From: Planctobacterium marinum
Lineage (GTDB): Bacteria > Pseudomonadota > Gammaproteobacteria > Enterobacterales > Alteromonadaceae
Reading direction: 5' to 3'
Assembly: GCF_020687805.1 (NCBI RefSeq)
Contig: NZ_JAJEWQ010000008.1
Coordinates: 69,262-133,261 of the forward strand
Length of the DNA stretch: 64,000 bases
Translations under genes and position numbers: made by a program
Notes under the pieces: generated by a model
Database searches by the model: none
What the model saw: the letters and a program-made list of their open reading frames with translations, nothing else
What the model was told of the DNA's origin: nothing
Shown here: positions 8,918 through 17,461 of the stretch, piece after piece
How the letters are laid out: the number at the start of each line of letters is the position of its first letter
How positions within the stretch are numbered: position 1 is the stretch's first letter

Positions 8918-8944
8918 CAGAGGGTCAAGGATTCTGGCCCTCTG
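8918..8944. terminator. Intrinsic terminator between convergent gpsA and trmL
   Basis: CAGAGGG at 8918-8924 pairs with CCCTCTG at 8938-8944, with a short T-rich stretch after it on the plus strand. It lies in the 33-base gap between two convergent genes, so it may serve both. Confidence 0.6.
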
Positions 8945-8946
8945 GT

Positions 8947-9411
8947 CTATTTAGCGTTGACGAATCCCAGTTGCCGCCAACTTTCATAAACAAACACAGA
9001 TACTGCATTGGACAGGTTCATGCTGCGGCTGCCTGCCACCATGGGAATACGTAAGCGTTGTTCTTCCGCCAAGGAAAATATCAAATCTTCGGGTAATCCC
9101 CGGGTTTCCGGACCAAACAACAGACAATCACCTTGCTGATATTGCACATCGGTAAAAAAGCGCGTGCCTTTGGTTGTGCAGGCGTACATGTTCGCGGGTT
9201 GACGTTGATCGATATAGCTTTGTAAATCTGGCCATTTCTCCACGTTGGCAAATTCGTGGTAATCCAGGCCGGCCCGACGTACTTTTTTATCGTCCCAGTC
9301 AAAACCAAGTGGTTCTATGAGGTGCAGAGAAAATCCGGTGTTGGCGCACAGGCGAACAATGTTACCGGTATTAGGGGGAATTTCGGGTTGATACAATACG
9401 ATATCTAACAT
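8947..9411 (-). CDS. trmL: tRNA (cytidine(34)-2'-O)-methyltransferase TrmL
   Basis: 154 residues of SPOUT-class methyltransferase. It begins [26 protein letters not shown], then [23 protein letters not shown], and has the knotted SAM-binding C-terminal part [10 protein letters not shown] and [19 protein letters not shown]. TrmL methylates the wobble nucleotide of tRNA-Leu isoacceptors. Length and motifs match E. coli TrmL (YibK). It lies two bases downstream of the hydrolase gene on the same strand, so the two may be cotranscribed. Confidence 0.95.
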   Translation of the reverse strand: MLDIVLYQPEIPPNTGNIVRLCANTGFSLHLIEPLGFDWDDKKVRRAGLDYHEFANVEKWPDLQSYIDQRQPANMYACTTKGTRFFTDVQYQQGDCLLFGPETRGLPEDLIFSLAEEQRLRIPMVAGSRSMNLSNAVSVFVYESWRQLGFVNAK

Positions 9412-9413
9412 GG

Positions 9414-10478
9414 CTAATCCTTGCTGGCAAAAAAGCTGAGAATTTCAGCCATGGCCTGGTCGCGGTATTGGTCTGCTTCTAACAGCAGTTCGTGTTTTGC
9501 CTCAGCCACCACCTTAAGCTGACAATCTGGCATCTGTGCACATACCCGCTGCTGTGCCTCATTGTCCACAATGGTGTCGCCGCCGGATTGCAACAATAAG
9601 GTCGGGGTTGTTATCTGTCTGGCATTGGCTTCGACGGTGTTCATGGCCCATAAAGCGGCCTTTAACCAGCCACCGGTGATGCCCCCCAGTGCTGCGTCCA
9701 CCACTTCGAAGGCGTGTTCACTTTGTTCGAATCTGACTTTGCTATGGGTAACGCTGTTGCCTGCAAAGGCTTCGTGTTGTTTATCGCCCTGGCCGGGAAA
9801 ATACCAGGGTTCATCCGAAAAGACACCGTTGAAAAAGCCGTGCGTATTGAGGATACCCTTTGCCAGCCACTGCGGAATGGGGGCATTGATGCCAAACATG
9901 GGAGACGAGAAAACCACCTTATCGAAGGTGTCGGGGTGATTCATCAGGTACAGCGCGCCGATAGCGCACCCCATGGAATGACATAAAAAGTGTGGCTTTT
10001 GTGGGCTGTTGGGCAGTACCTCTTGTGTAATAAAGGTTTTTAAATCAGCCACGTAATAACTGAAGTCCTCGACATGCCCTTTGTCCGGGTTACCGGCGAG
10101 GCGACCGGACTGACCCTGACCACGGTGATCCAGGGTGAAAGCGGAATAGCCGTTTTGGTAGAAATCATAAAAGACTTCTTTGTATTTAACGCTGCCTTCG
10201 GTTCTGCCGGAAGACAATACAATGGTACCTTTGCTCTGTGGGTGAATCAGCCAGGCGGTGTGAATCCTGACATTTTCCTGGCCATTGAACTGACCTTTTT
10301 GTACCTGGTTTTGCCAGAAAGGGTCGATAGTGGTGGCGTATTTTTCAGGAAGTTCCGATTCCTGGGTAAGCGAGATATTGTTTGCCAGAGTGATATTTGC
10401 CATAAGTAATAAAGAAAAACCGGATACAAGTTCCAAAAAGCGGATACTAACTTTCTTGGATAGGAATGCTAATCGCAA
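9414..10478 (-). CDS. Exported alpha/beta hydrolase, lysophospholipase (PldB)-like
   Basis: 354 residues with a hydrophobic N-terminal signal ([17 protein letters not shown]) and a serine-hydrolase fold: [11 protein letters not shown], the nucleophile elbow [22 protein letters not shown] with the likely Asp, and AKHELLLE with the likely His. This is the Hydrolase_4/monoglyceride-lipase type that includes lysophospholipase L2; the true substrate is unknown. The start is probably a TTG at 10478 preceded by GGTGGA, giving a 32-base overlap with the cpxA-like gene; an ATG at 10403 would remove most of the signal. The overlap suggests translation coupled to the Cpx-like operon. Confidence 0.8.
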   Translation of the reverse strand: MRLAFLSKKVSIRFLELVSGFSLLLMANITLANNISLTQESELPEKYATTIDPFWQNQVQKGQFNGQENVRIHTAWLIHPQSKGTIVLSSGRTEGSVKYKEVFYDFYQNGYSAFTLDHRGQGQSGRLAGNPDKGHVEDFSYYVADLKTFITQEVLPNSPQKPHFLCHSMGCAIGALYLMNHPDTFDKVVFSSPMFGINAPIPQWLAKGILNTHGFFNGVFSDEPWYFPGQGDKQHEAFAGNSVTHSKVRFEQSEHAFEVVDAALGGITGGWLKAALWAMNTVEANARQITTPTLLLQSGGDTIVDNEAQQRVCAQMPDCQLKVVAEAKHELLLEADQYRDQAMAEILSFFASKD

Positions 10479-11874
10479 CGCTTAATCCACCCTTGTCGTT
10501 GTTTGTTGCCTTAATGCTGCCATTATGCGCGTTTATCGCCTGTGTGGCTATGGCTAAGCCTAACCCGGTGCCGCCGGATTCCCGGTTTCGCGCAAAAGAC
10601 ACCCGATAAAATGGCGTAAACAGCTTGCTGAGTTCCTGCTGCGGGACACCACAACCATCGTCTGAAATCCGAATTATCAGCTGTTGCTGGTCAACTGAGG
10701 CTGATATCGTTATTCGCTGTTGCGCATATTTGATGCTGTTGCGCAGGATATTTTCTACGGCACTGCCCAGCAAGGTTGACTCCACAAACAGACTAAAAGG
10801 TTCAGGAAAATCAGTATCAATTGATTTGCCATGACTTTTTGCCTCATAGCGGGCGTCGTCGATAATTCCCTCAATACAGCCGGGAAAGCATTCTTTGTGC
10901 TTGTGGACTTCAAACGCTTTGCTCTCCAGTCGGGAAAGCTGCAGAACATTACCTATCATGGTGTCGATCTGATGAGCCTCTTTTTCAATGCGCTCCAGCA
11001 ATTGCAAGTGAATGGGGTTGTTTTCCGTGGTTTCGGATGAGGGCTGTGTTTCCAGATTTTGCTGCGCGATGCCGATGGCAAGTTGCAGGCGCGCCAGCGG
11101 AGAGCGCAGTTCATGAGAGATATCCGCCAGCAATCGTTTTTGATTTTCCAGCAATTCATTGAGCTTGACTGACATGGTTTGAAAATCATGGCTTAGCTCG
11201 CCAATCTCGTCTTTTCTGCTGGTATTGTGAGTGGTACCGGCTTGCAGATTACCTTTAGCCATTTCCTGAGTCGCATCCCTCAATTCCTTGATAGGCCGGG
11301 TAAACGACCAGGCCAGTGCAAAACACAACAGACCACTGATACTCAGCGCTATCAGAGCAAACAAGTCTGTGCGGTGCTGGAGCATGGGGAAGCGGATCAT
11401 GCGGCCATTAAAAATTGAATATTGTTTACCGGCCACCTCAACATTAACCGGACCAAAAAATAGCCGGTCCGCTGCCATAAAACCATAGGCGGTTTCTGCC
11501 GAAGCCAGATTGATGAAGCGTCTTTCAAATGGGGCTGGCATTCTGGGAGCGTCGTGGAAAACCCGGTCCTGCTCAACATCCAGAATTACCACGTCACTGT
11601 CGAAGCGGGTGCTGAGCATTCTGACCAGTCGAGACATTTTTCGCGAATTATGAAACACCCCAGCCTCAACCTTGCGACGAAATTCAATGGCGATCTGCTC
11701 CAGTTTTTGCTGCTCATCAGCAGGAATGGTTTGTAGCTCAGGCCCTTTAATAATCTGCCTTACAGTGATGGCGGTACAGACAATCATCACCACCGTTGTC
11801 AGCCAAAACCACAGGAACAGGCGGCCGAAAATACTGTTAAGAGGATTGAGTTTGTTTAGATAGCGGCTGTTCAA
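10447..11874 (-). CDS. cpxA: Sensor histidine kinase, CpxA-like
   Basis: 475 residues: a first transmembrane segment near residue 20, a periplasmic sensor region to about 175, a second transmembrane segment (FALIALSISGLLCFALAWSF), HAMP, then the DHp helix with the phospho-histidine in ADISHELRSPLARLQ and an HATPase domain with NILRNSIKYA, DDGCGVP and GGTGLGLAI. It overlaps the regulator gene by 4 bases. The CpxA assignment rests on the partner regulator, the divergent CpxP/Spy-like gene and a CpxR-type box between them. The pathway senses misfolded envelope proteins in E. coli. Confidence 0.82.
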   Translation of the reverse strand: MNSRYLNKLNPLNSIFGRLFLWFWLTTVVMIVCTAITVRQIIKGPELQTIPADEQQKLEQIAIEFRRKVEAGVFHNSRKMSRLVRMLSTRFDSDVVILDVEQDRVFHDAPRMPAPFERRFINLASAETAYGFMAADRLFFGPVNVEVAGKQYSIFNGRMIRFPMLQHRTDLFALIALSISGLLCFALAWSFTRPIKELRDATQEMAKGNLQAGTTHNTSRKDEIGELSHDFQTMSVKLNELLENQKRLLADISHELRSPLARLQLAIGIAQQNLETQPSSETTENNPIHLQLLERIEKEAHQIDTMIGNVLQLSRLESKAFEVHKHKECFPGCIEGIIDDARYEAKSHGKSIDTDFPEPFSLFVESTLLGSAVENILRNSIKYAQQRITISASVDQQQLIIRISDDGCGVPQQELSKLFTPFYRVSFARNRESGGTGLGLAIATQAINAHNGSIKATNNDKGGLSVAISIPIQES

Positions 11875-12569
11875 TTGGCGCTCCCCAGTAAGATATAGCC
11901 AGAGCCGCGCACGGTTTTAATACGCTCTTTATCCGCAATGTTATTCAGTTTTTTGCGAAGGTTACTGACATGCATGTCGATACTGCGATCATAACTGGCC
12001 AATGGTCGGCCCAGTACCTTCTTGCTGATGTCCTGTTTGCTGACCAAATTTCCACAGTTCATCATCAGTAAATGCAAAATAGAAAACTCGGTAGAAGTGA
12101 CTTCGATTTCCTGCTCCGCGCAATGTACAGAGCGACAAACCGGTTGAATTTTTACATCGCCAATAGTGATAGGTTGATGAGTGCTGTGACTGGGTACAAA
12201 CTCCATTCGCCGGATGATGGCTTTAATACGGGCGGACAGTTCCCGGTGATTAAAGGGCTTTGGCATATAATCATCAGCCCCTAATTCCAGTCCAAAAATG
12301 CGATCAAAATCGTCGCCTTTGGCGGTTAACATCATGATGGGGGTCAGGTGGCTAATGCGAATTTTCTTGAGCACCTCGAAACCGTCCAGTTCCGGCAACA
12401 TGACATCCAGTAAGATCAGATCATAATGTTCGCCACTGGTGGCCATTTGCACCCCGGTGGGACCATCGTGAGCACACTGTATCTGGTAGCCCTGCGGTGA
12501 TAAGTACTCACACAATAAGCTGGTGAGTTCTTTATCATCGTCGATAATTAATAACGATTTTGCCGTCAT
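11871..12569 (-). CDS. cpxR: OmpR-family response regulator, CpxR-like
   Basis: 232 residues: a receiver domain with the acidic triad IDDD near residue 10, the phospho-acceptor Asp at 55 in LILLDVMLPELDG and the lysine in MPKPF, followed by an OmpR-type winged helix (about 130-230) ending in TVRGSGYILLG. It is divergent from the CpxP/Spy-like gene, and the 180-base space between them holds a tandem TTTAC pair at 12669-12684. The alternative is a generic OmpR-type regulator. Confidence 0.85.
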   Translation of the reverse strand: MTAKSLLIIDDDKELTSLLCEYLSPQGYQIQCAHDGPTGVQMATSGEHYDLILLDVMLPELDGFEVLKKIRISHLTPIMMLTAKGDDFDRIFGLELGADDYMPKPFNHRELSARIKAIIRRMEFVPSHSTHQPITIGDVKIQPVCRSVHCAEQEIEVTSTEFSILHLLMMNCGNLVSKQDISKKVLGRPLASYDRSIDMHVSNLRKKLNNIADKERIKTVRGSGYILLGSAN

Positions 12570-12668
12570 GTCGATTCTTTACCTTGTAACAAGCCGTGTC
12601 ATCATTCACGAACATTTGGGTTAATTTAGCAGTTTCTGTGACCCTGTGTAACAGGGATAGTTTAACTC

Positions 12669-12684
12669 TTTACCAAACCTTTAC
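12669..12684. promoter_or_regulatory. Candidate CpxR box
   Basis: TTTAC, six bases, TTTAC; on the other strand this is GTAAA-N6-GTAAA, which fits the known CpxR consensus GTAAA-N(4-8)-GTAAA. It lies in the divergent promoter region between the cpxR-like gene and the CpxP/Spy-like gene, about 70 bases before the latter's start codon, so it may control both. Confidence 0.65.
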
Positions 12685-12752
12685 ATTGGCTATACGTTCC
12701 TTTATCTGTGTTGTGCCAGACTAAAATCGTTGTTTACCAAGAGGGCAATGTA

Positions 12753-13526
12753 ATGACATTAAGAAAATTTGTAACCACTGTCGTGGGTGTTTCTGTACTG
12801 GCAACCGGTTTGGCGTTCGCCCATGAAAAAGGCGAGCATGATCGCCACGGACCGCGCAAAGAAATGCGCCAGTTCTTTAAGCAATTGGACTTGGAGCGCG
12901 AGCAGAAGCAAGCTATTCGCAGCGTAATGCACGACGCAAAAGATACCATGTCTCTGTATCGTGAAGATATGAAAAAGTTACAGGAGGAGGCGCTGAACCT
13001 GATTGATTCAGGCAACGTGACTCAGGAAAGCATCGCATCTTTGCTGGCTCAATACGAAACCACACTCACCGCGATGGCTGTGGCTAAAGCCGATAAGAAA
13101 TATGCGGTGTATCAGGTGTTGACCGAAGCGCAAAGAGAAAAAGCGGAGGCACTGATGGCCGACAAGTCACCGCGTCGTGGCAAAGGTGATCCACAGACCC
13201 GGTTTGAACGTTTGGCAGATAAATTAGCGCTGAGTGACGAACAAAAGGCACAGGTTGAGCCTCTGTTAGAGCAGGCACAAGCCAGCAAAACGGCCCTGCG
13301 CGAGCAGGTGCAGGGGTTCCGTGAGGAACTGAAAAGCTGGATGCAGGAAGGCAGCTATTCCTCTGATAAGGTCAGTGCTTTGTTCAGTGCCTCTTTCCCG
13401 GAATTCCAGGCAAGCTTTTATGCCGTAGTGGCGGATCACCAGCAGGTGTATCAGTTACTGACGGAGGAGCAACAGGCTAAGTTGCAAAAAAGAGGCAGAC
13501 ACATGTTCCTGCCACGTATGATCTAG
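12753..13526 (+). CDS. Periplasmic Spy/CpxP-family protein with two LTxxQ-type units
   Basis: 257 residues from the ATG at 12753, which follows GAGGG at 12741-12745 and begins a signal peptide ending near ATGLAFAHEK. The mature part is helical and charged and contains two related units: the first with LDLEREQKQAI and LTEAQREKAEAL (about residues 35-130), the second with LALSDEQKAQVEPLL and LTEEQQAKL (about 150-245). Both match the LTxxQ pattern of Spy/CpxP. Classical CpxP is a single-unit protein of about 165 residues, so this is a two-unit version. In E. coli CpxP damps the CpxA kinase; its position divergent from the Cpx-like pair supports that role here. Confidence 0.82.
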   Translation: MTLRKFVTTVVGVSVLATGLAFAHEKGEHDRHGPRKEMRQFFKQLDLEREQKQAIRSVMHDAKDTMSLYREDMKKLQEEALNLIDSGNVTQESIASLLAQYETTLTAMAVAKADKKYAVYQVLTEAQREKAEALMADKSPRRGKGDPQTRFERLADKLALSDEQKAQVEPLLEQAQASKTALREQVQGFREELKSWMQEGSYSSDKVSALFSASFPEFQASFYAVVADHQQVYQLLTEEQQAKLQKRGRHMFLPRMI

Positions 13527-13532
13527 CAAGCG

Positions 13533-13566
13533 AGGCATTGACGCCGACATGTTGGCGTCAATGCCT
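13533..13566 (+). terminator. Intrinsic terminator after the CpxP/Spy-like gene
   Basis: A perfect 13-bp stem, AGGCATTGACGCC pairing with GGCGTCAATGCCT, with an 8-base loop and TGTTGTT after it. It begins seven bases past the stop codon and lies between two convergent genes. Confidence 0.8.
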
Positions 13567-13600
13567 TGTTGTTATCCCCTGACCTTAGGGGCTGTTCAGC

Positions 13601-14539
13601 TCAACGATGCTTTAAAATGGCTTTGGCCCGGCGCAACTGATTACCGGTAAAGTGCTGTTGTAACAATATATCCAGAGAATCTGCTGCGATAGTCTCCGAC
13701 TTTGTCATATCTGCCCATTGCTGCGCCACATCATCAAGTTGTTGTTCAAAGGAAGCCTGCTGTTGCCATACAACAGCCAGTCGCTGTGCCGCTTCTGCAC
13801 CAAATTGGTTTTCAGCTTCGATAAGACGGCTTTGCTGATCCGTATAGCGTTGTTTAATTTCTCTCAGATCCTGCATTGCCAGCGTGGGGGCGAACGCGTT
13901 TTTTTGAGCCTCAGGCAGGTTTCTTAACTGGGCTTCGATCTGTGCTTGTTTTTGGTCCCGGCTCAGATGCGGCGACAAGGCAATTTCCCTTCTGGCCAAT
14001 GCCTGTTTATCCAGTTGCTGCTCTTCACCAAATAAAGCGCTAAATTCTTCATTGGTAAAATAAGCCCGCCGCAAGGATTCTAACTGATGCAACTGTTCGC
14101 GAATATTGGCAAGGGCAGAACCGGTGTGCAGACCGTCGGGTTCCAATGTCTGTAGCGCTACCTTGTATTCCAGATAGGTTTGCAGCAGTTTTAAAAAAGC
14201 GTCACATCCCGCTGCGTGTAATTGTTGTTGTATACAATGCTGTTGCGCGTAAGTCAGAATGGTGTCTGTATCAGTGCTGTCTGCACTCAGAATAATGTTG
14301 TCCAAGACATCCTTCATACCGGAAGTGAGTATAAAGTCGTTGTCTTCCGACGGAATCACTGCGACTTCAGCCGCTGGTACGGCATCTTCGTTGGCAAGTT
14401 CTTTTGCTGCTGGCGCAGATTGCGAAGCCGGGTTTTGTAGCGCGCGATTCGCTGTTGGCGTTTCGGGTGTATCGGTCCACAGCAGCAGGGCAACAAGCCC
14501 TGCTCCGGCAACCGCTGTAAAAAGCAGTTTGCGCATCAT
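13601..14539 (-). CDS. Lipase chaperone (LifO/Lif family), divergent
   Basis: 312 residues: an N-terminal membrane anchor (LLFTAVAGAGLVALLLW), an alanine- and proline-rich linker, and a long helical, glutamine-rich region typical of lipase-specific foldases (RRAYFTNEEFSALFGEEQ, LARREIALSPHLSRDQKQAQI, LPEAQKNAFAP). The start overlaps the stop of the lipase gene (TAATG), so the two are translationally coupled. Lif proteins fold the secreted lipase in the periplasm while anchored in the inner membrane. The usual signature RxxFDYxLSAxGE near the N-terminal end is not intact; the aligned stretch reads KDVLDNIILSADST. The assignment rests on position, architecture and the helical region. Confidence 0.8.
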   Translation of the reverse strand: MMRKLLFTAVAGAGLVALLLWTDTPETPTANRALQNPASQSAPAAKELANEDAVPAAEVAVIPSEDNDFILTSGMKDVLDNIILSADSTDTDTILTYAQQHCIQQQLHAAGCDAFLKLLQTYLEYKVALQTLEPDGLHTGSALANIREQLHQLESLRRAYFTNEEFSALFGEEQQLDKQALARREIALSPHLSRDQKQAQIEAQLRNLPEAQKNAFAPTLAMQDLREIKQRYTDQQSRLIEAENQFGAEAAQRLAVVWQQQASFEQQLDDVAQQWADMTKSETIAADSLDILLQQHFTGNQLRRAKAILKHR

Positions 14540-15474
14540 TACAGGCCCAGTTGCTTCAGCAGGTTGCCCTGTTGCACAAATACTGACACCGGATCAGTTT
14601 CAAACAAATGGTGTATGCCAAAGGTTTGGTTGACTTCATCCAGGTGATTCATCTTGTAGTTGTCTTTCAATACGTAGCCCAGGTGAGAGCTACAGGAAGA
14701 GACCAGGCCGTCATTGCTTTCATTGAACGCCAGGCCAGTGAGTGCCAGGGCCGGATCGGCAATGTCAAACACGTTGGTGTAGGTAGAGCCACCACTCCAT
14801 GAGAAATAATAAACACCGTTGCTGCCCACCAGATCACCATCGTTAGCACAGTAAGCAGAAGGCATACCTTCAGGGTAAGCGGCATTGAACTGCAAGGTTC
14901 TTTCTGTGGTCAGTGCTTCCAGCGCGGCAATGGTATCTGTAGGTAATTCACCTGGATTAGAACCGGTAATTAACTCCAGAAAATTGCTAAAGCCATCAAA
15001 AATAGTTTTGGCGATACCTTCCAGGGCAGAGTCGGGTTCGATACCTGCCCGCACTAAATCGGCGACCGGACTCCCCCAGTTTACCCCGGCCACCGATGAC
15101 GCTGAAGCCACCAATTCCGGTGCCACACTGGCCACATAACGTATGGTGGGCCCGCCATGACTATGACCAATCAGGTTGACTTTTTCAGCCCCGGTCACGG
15201 CCAGCACTTCCTGTACATAGGCGAGTAGTTGTTCGCCACGGACTTCGGTAGCGTTCGCCGGAGATACCGTTGCCACATAAACCCGTGCACCGTTGCGACT
15301 CAGGGCGTTGGGTACCTTGTAAAAGTAATCTACCCAAAGCAGATCGTCGAAGCCAAACAAACCATGCACCAGCACGATGGGGTATTTGGTTTTTGCATAG
15401 GTGCCAGCATAGCTGGATGGGGTAACCATGAGTAAGTTGCTGAGTAGGAGTACAGCGAGTATTAGCTTTTTCAT
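14539..15474 (-). CDS. Secreted triacylglycerol lipase (family I)
   Basis: 311 residues with a signal peptide (MKKLILAVLLLSNLLMVTPSSYA) and an alpha/beta hydrolase of bacterial lipase family I: oxyanion-hole segment YPIVLVHGLFGFDD, nucleophile motif GHSHGG, catalytic Asp region NESNDGLVSSCSSHLG and catalytic His in GIHHLFE. Two cysteines (YCANDGDLVG and SSCSSHLG) are placed as in family I.1 lipases with a disulfide. The ATG at 15474 with AGGA upstream is preferred over an in-frame ATG 48 bases earlier because it starts the signal peptide. It would be exported by Sec and then type II secretion, and depends on the chaperone encoded directly downstream. Confidence 0.92.
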   Translation of the reverse strand: MKKLILAVLLLSNLLMVTPSSYAGTYAKTKYPIVLVHGLFGFDDLLWVDYFYKVPNALSRNGARVYVATVSPANATEVRGEQLLAYVQEVLAVTGAEKVNLIGHSHGGPTIRYVASVAPELVASASSVAGVNWGSPVADLVRAGIEPDSALEGIAKTIFDGFSNFLELITGSNPGELPTDTIAALEALTTERTLQFNAAYPEGMPSAYCANDGDLVGSNGVYYFSWSGGSTYTNVFDIADPALALTGLAFNESNDGLVSSCSSHLGYVLKDNYKMNHLDEVNQTFGIHHLFETDPVSVFVQQGNLLKQLGL

Positions 15475-15835
15475 TGTGATGTTCCTGGTAGTTATTGATT
15501 TTGAAACAGGTAGGATGTCCAACCAGTTGTAAATGATTGGTTAATAAAATGTAAAGATCAATAGCTCAACTTTTGTGCAGGTGAATTGCCTTGCATTAAG
15601 CGCAGCCAGGATGCAGATTTGAAGGACACAGGTTCACCGGCAAAAAGCCTGTTAACTGAGTGGTTTCGCGGGTTGCGGGTAGTTGCCGGAATCAATGTGG
15701 AGAGGTTATTTATTTGACCTATTGTGGTTATAAATTGTACTTATTTTGGTGGGTTACCGGAAAAATACCCGGTTGCGATAAATTTGAGCTTGTGGATTTT
15801 AGTTCTAAAATTGATCTGAGCTTCAGGAGAAAACA
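15475..15835. other. Intergenic region between divergent lipase and VOC genes
   Basis: A 361-base region that must hold the promoters of both flanking genes. A short plus-strand frame at 15660-15869 overlaps the VOC gene and has no protein-like features. No clear operator, terminator or RNA gene was recognised. Confidence 0.4.
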
Positions 15836-16228
15836 ATGGAACAGGCAGAAAAACAAATTGGTGCGATAGAATGGCGCGATCTGACGGTGCAAGATGCGGA
15901 GTCATTGAAAGGTTTTTACGAATCCGTCGTGGGCTGGAAAAGTGGCGCAGTATCAATGGGAGATTACCAGGATTACACCATGGATTTGCCCGAAACCGGT
16001 GAAACCGTAGCTGGTGTGTGTCACGCAAGAGGTTGCAATCTTGGATTACCGCCGCAATGGCTAATGTATGTGCGGGTAAGAAACGTGCATGACAGTATCG
16101 CCGCCAGCGAAAAGCTGGGAGGAAAATTATTGTATGGGCCAAAAGGCATGGGCGATGATGAATTTTGCGTTGTTCAGGACCCTGCAGGTGCGGTTATCGG
16201 GCTGATCTCAGAGGTAAACAAGGCCTGA
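15836..16228 (+). CDS. VOC-family (glyoxalase/bleomycin-resistance fold) protein
   Basis: 130 residues forming one VOC module: IEWRDLTVQDAESLKGFYESVVGWK at the start and FCVVQDPAGAVIGLISE at the end, the usual beta-alpha-beta-beta-beta repeats. The gene has a good ribosome site (CAGGAG). Proteins of this length bind a metal and small substrates, but substrate cannot be predicted. It stands alone, convergent with the S66 peptidase gene. Confidence 0.8.
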   Translation: MEQAEKQIGAIEWRDLTVQDAESLKGFYESVVGWKSGAVSMGDYQDYTMDLPETGETVAGVCHARGCNLGLPPQWLMYVRVRNVHDSIAASEKLGGKLLYGPKGMGDDEFCVVQDPAGAVIGLISEVNKA

Positions 16229-16241
16229 AAGCAAATCCTGG

Positions 16242-17285
16242 CTAAGGTATCAGGCTCTGCGTAACACGGGCCTGGCCCTCACAATAGTCGATACTGGCTA
16301 ATGCCCCATTTATAAGCGTCATGTTGGGGGGATAGTGGCTGATATCGGCATCAAGCAGTACCGGAAAGTCTTTGTCGATAAAAAAATCACGGACAATCTG
16401 GTGATAGTCTAACTCGCCATTTGCGTCTTGTGGGCCGGTACTGCGTCCCAGAAGCAGTCCATTCAGGTGCTTAAATACACCGCGCATCTCCAGGCTGAGT
16501 AACGCGCGCTTTAAAGCCTTGGGCGACATTTCAACATTCTCTAAAAACAAAATCACGCCATCCAGCTGGTAGCGTGTTTTAAAACCCGCAAAATCGAGGT
16601 ACGGATTCTCAAACAGGTTTACCAGGGTATCCAGACATCCACCAAACAACCGGCCTCGTAACTGTAAGCTGTCGTCAGTATCGCTGCCTTTACTTAGTTT
16701 CTGCCAACGAGAGGGCTGGCTTAAATCAAAACGACAATAGGGATCGCGCTTCCAGTCCGGAAATGTGTTCTGATAGTGGCTGGCACTTTGTTGTTCAAAA
16801 CTACTCATCTCATCACAGCTCAGATGTTGCAGAATGCGCCCGGTGAAGGGATCCGGTTGTCGGGGCAGCATTTCCATCAGGCAGGCACTGTGCACCGTCG
16901 CAAAGTCGCTGCTTGCAGTAAGTGCACAGGTAATGGTGGAGACATCGGAATAGCCAAGTATCCATTTTGGCGGCAGGGTTTTGAGTTTTTCAAAATCCAG
17001 TAACGGCAACAATTCGGTGGCCAGTTCGCCACCAAATGGCGGAATAACTGCCGCAATGTCCGGATCGGATAAAAACTGCATTAGCTCTGCTGCCCGGGTT
17101 TCAGCATCAGCACTGACATAACCAATATTGGAGCGCAGGCACTGACCTTCGATGATGTTGTAGCCTTGTCGGCGCAAATTATTCAGGATGAAATCCAGAC
17201 GGGGATGCAGTGCGGCATCGACACCGGAAGATATCGCGGTTATCGCGATCGTGGCATTTGGGAGTAATGGTTTAGGGTAGCGCAT
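16242..17285 (-). CDS. S66-family peptidase (LD-carboxypeptidase / MccF-like)
   Basis: 347 residues. The serine nucleophile lies in ILGYSDVSTI (GYSD motif), the glutamate in ILFLENVEMSP, and the histidine in DADISHYPPN, the Ser-Glu-His arrangement of family S66. GGCLDTLVNLF is also typical. Family members either cleave the tetrapeptide stem in peptidoglycan recycling (LdcA) or hydrolyse microcin C-type toxic nucleotides (MccF). The length, above the roughly 305 residues of E. coli LdcA, and the FLENVE block lean toward the MccF-like branch, but this is not decided. No signal peptide is seen, so it is cytoplasmic. Confidence 0.82.
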   Translation of the reverse strand: MRYPKPLLPNATIAITAISSGVDAALHPRLDFILNNLRRQGYNIIEGQCLRSNIGYVSADAETRAAELMQFLSDPDIAAVIPPFGGELATELLPLLDFEKLKTLPPKWILGYSDVSTITCALTASSDFATVHSACLMEMLPRQPDPFTGRILQHLSCDEMSSFEQQSASHYQNTFPDWKRDPYCRFDLSQPSRWQKLSKGSDTDDSLQLRGRLFGGCLDTLVNLFENPYLDFAGFKTRYQLDGVILFLENVEMSPKALKRALLSLEMRGVFKHLNGLLLGRSTGPQDANGELDYHQIVRDFFIDKDFPVLLDADISHYPPNMTLINGALASIDYCEGQARVTQSLIP

Positions 17286-17405
17286 GGTGAAACAGGGAGC
17301 CTTTTAATAGCCTTTTATGCAGCCTTTTTGTATGTGCATAGTTATGTTCTACGTTATGACTCAAAGTTCAGTTGACTGTCATTTCAATATTGCGTCGCAA
17401 ACCCG

Positions 17406-17411
17406 TATAAT
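17406..17411 (+). promoter_or_regulatory. Candidate -10 element for ubiD
   Basis: A perfect TATAAT about 50 bases before the ubiD start codon, with TTCAAT at 17383-17388 placed 17 bases upstream as a weak -35. This is consistent with a sigma-70 promoter. Confidence 0.45.
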
Positions 17412-17461
17412 AGCGCAAAATTTAGTTGCATCATCAGCATTTACGTCTGCATAAGCCCTAT

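Noticed and set aside
15660-15869. A 69-codon frame upstream of and overlapping the VOC gene
   Set aside because: It overlaps a well-supported gene start, has unlikely composition and no good ribosome site.
17372-17411. TTGACT at 17372 paired with TATAAT at 17406 as a ubiD promoter
   Set aside because: The spacing is 28 bases, far above the usual 16-18; a weaker -35 at 17383 was preferred.
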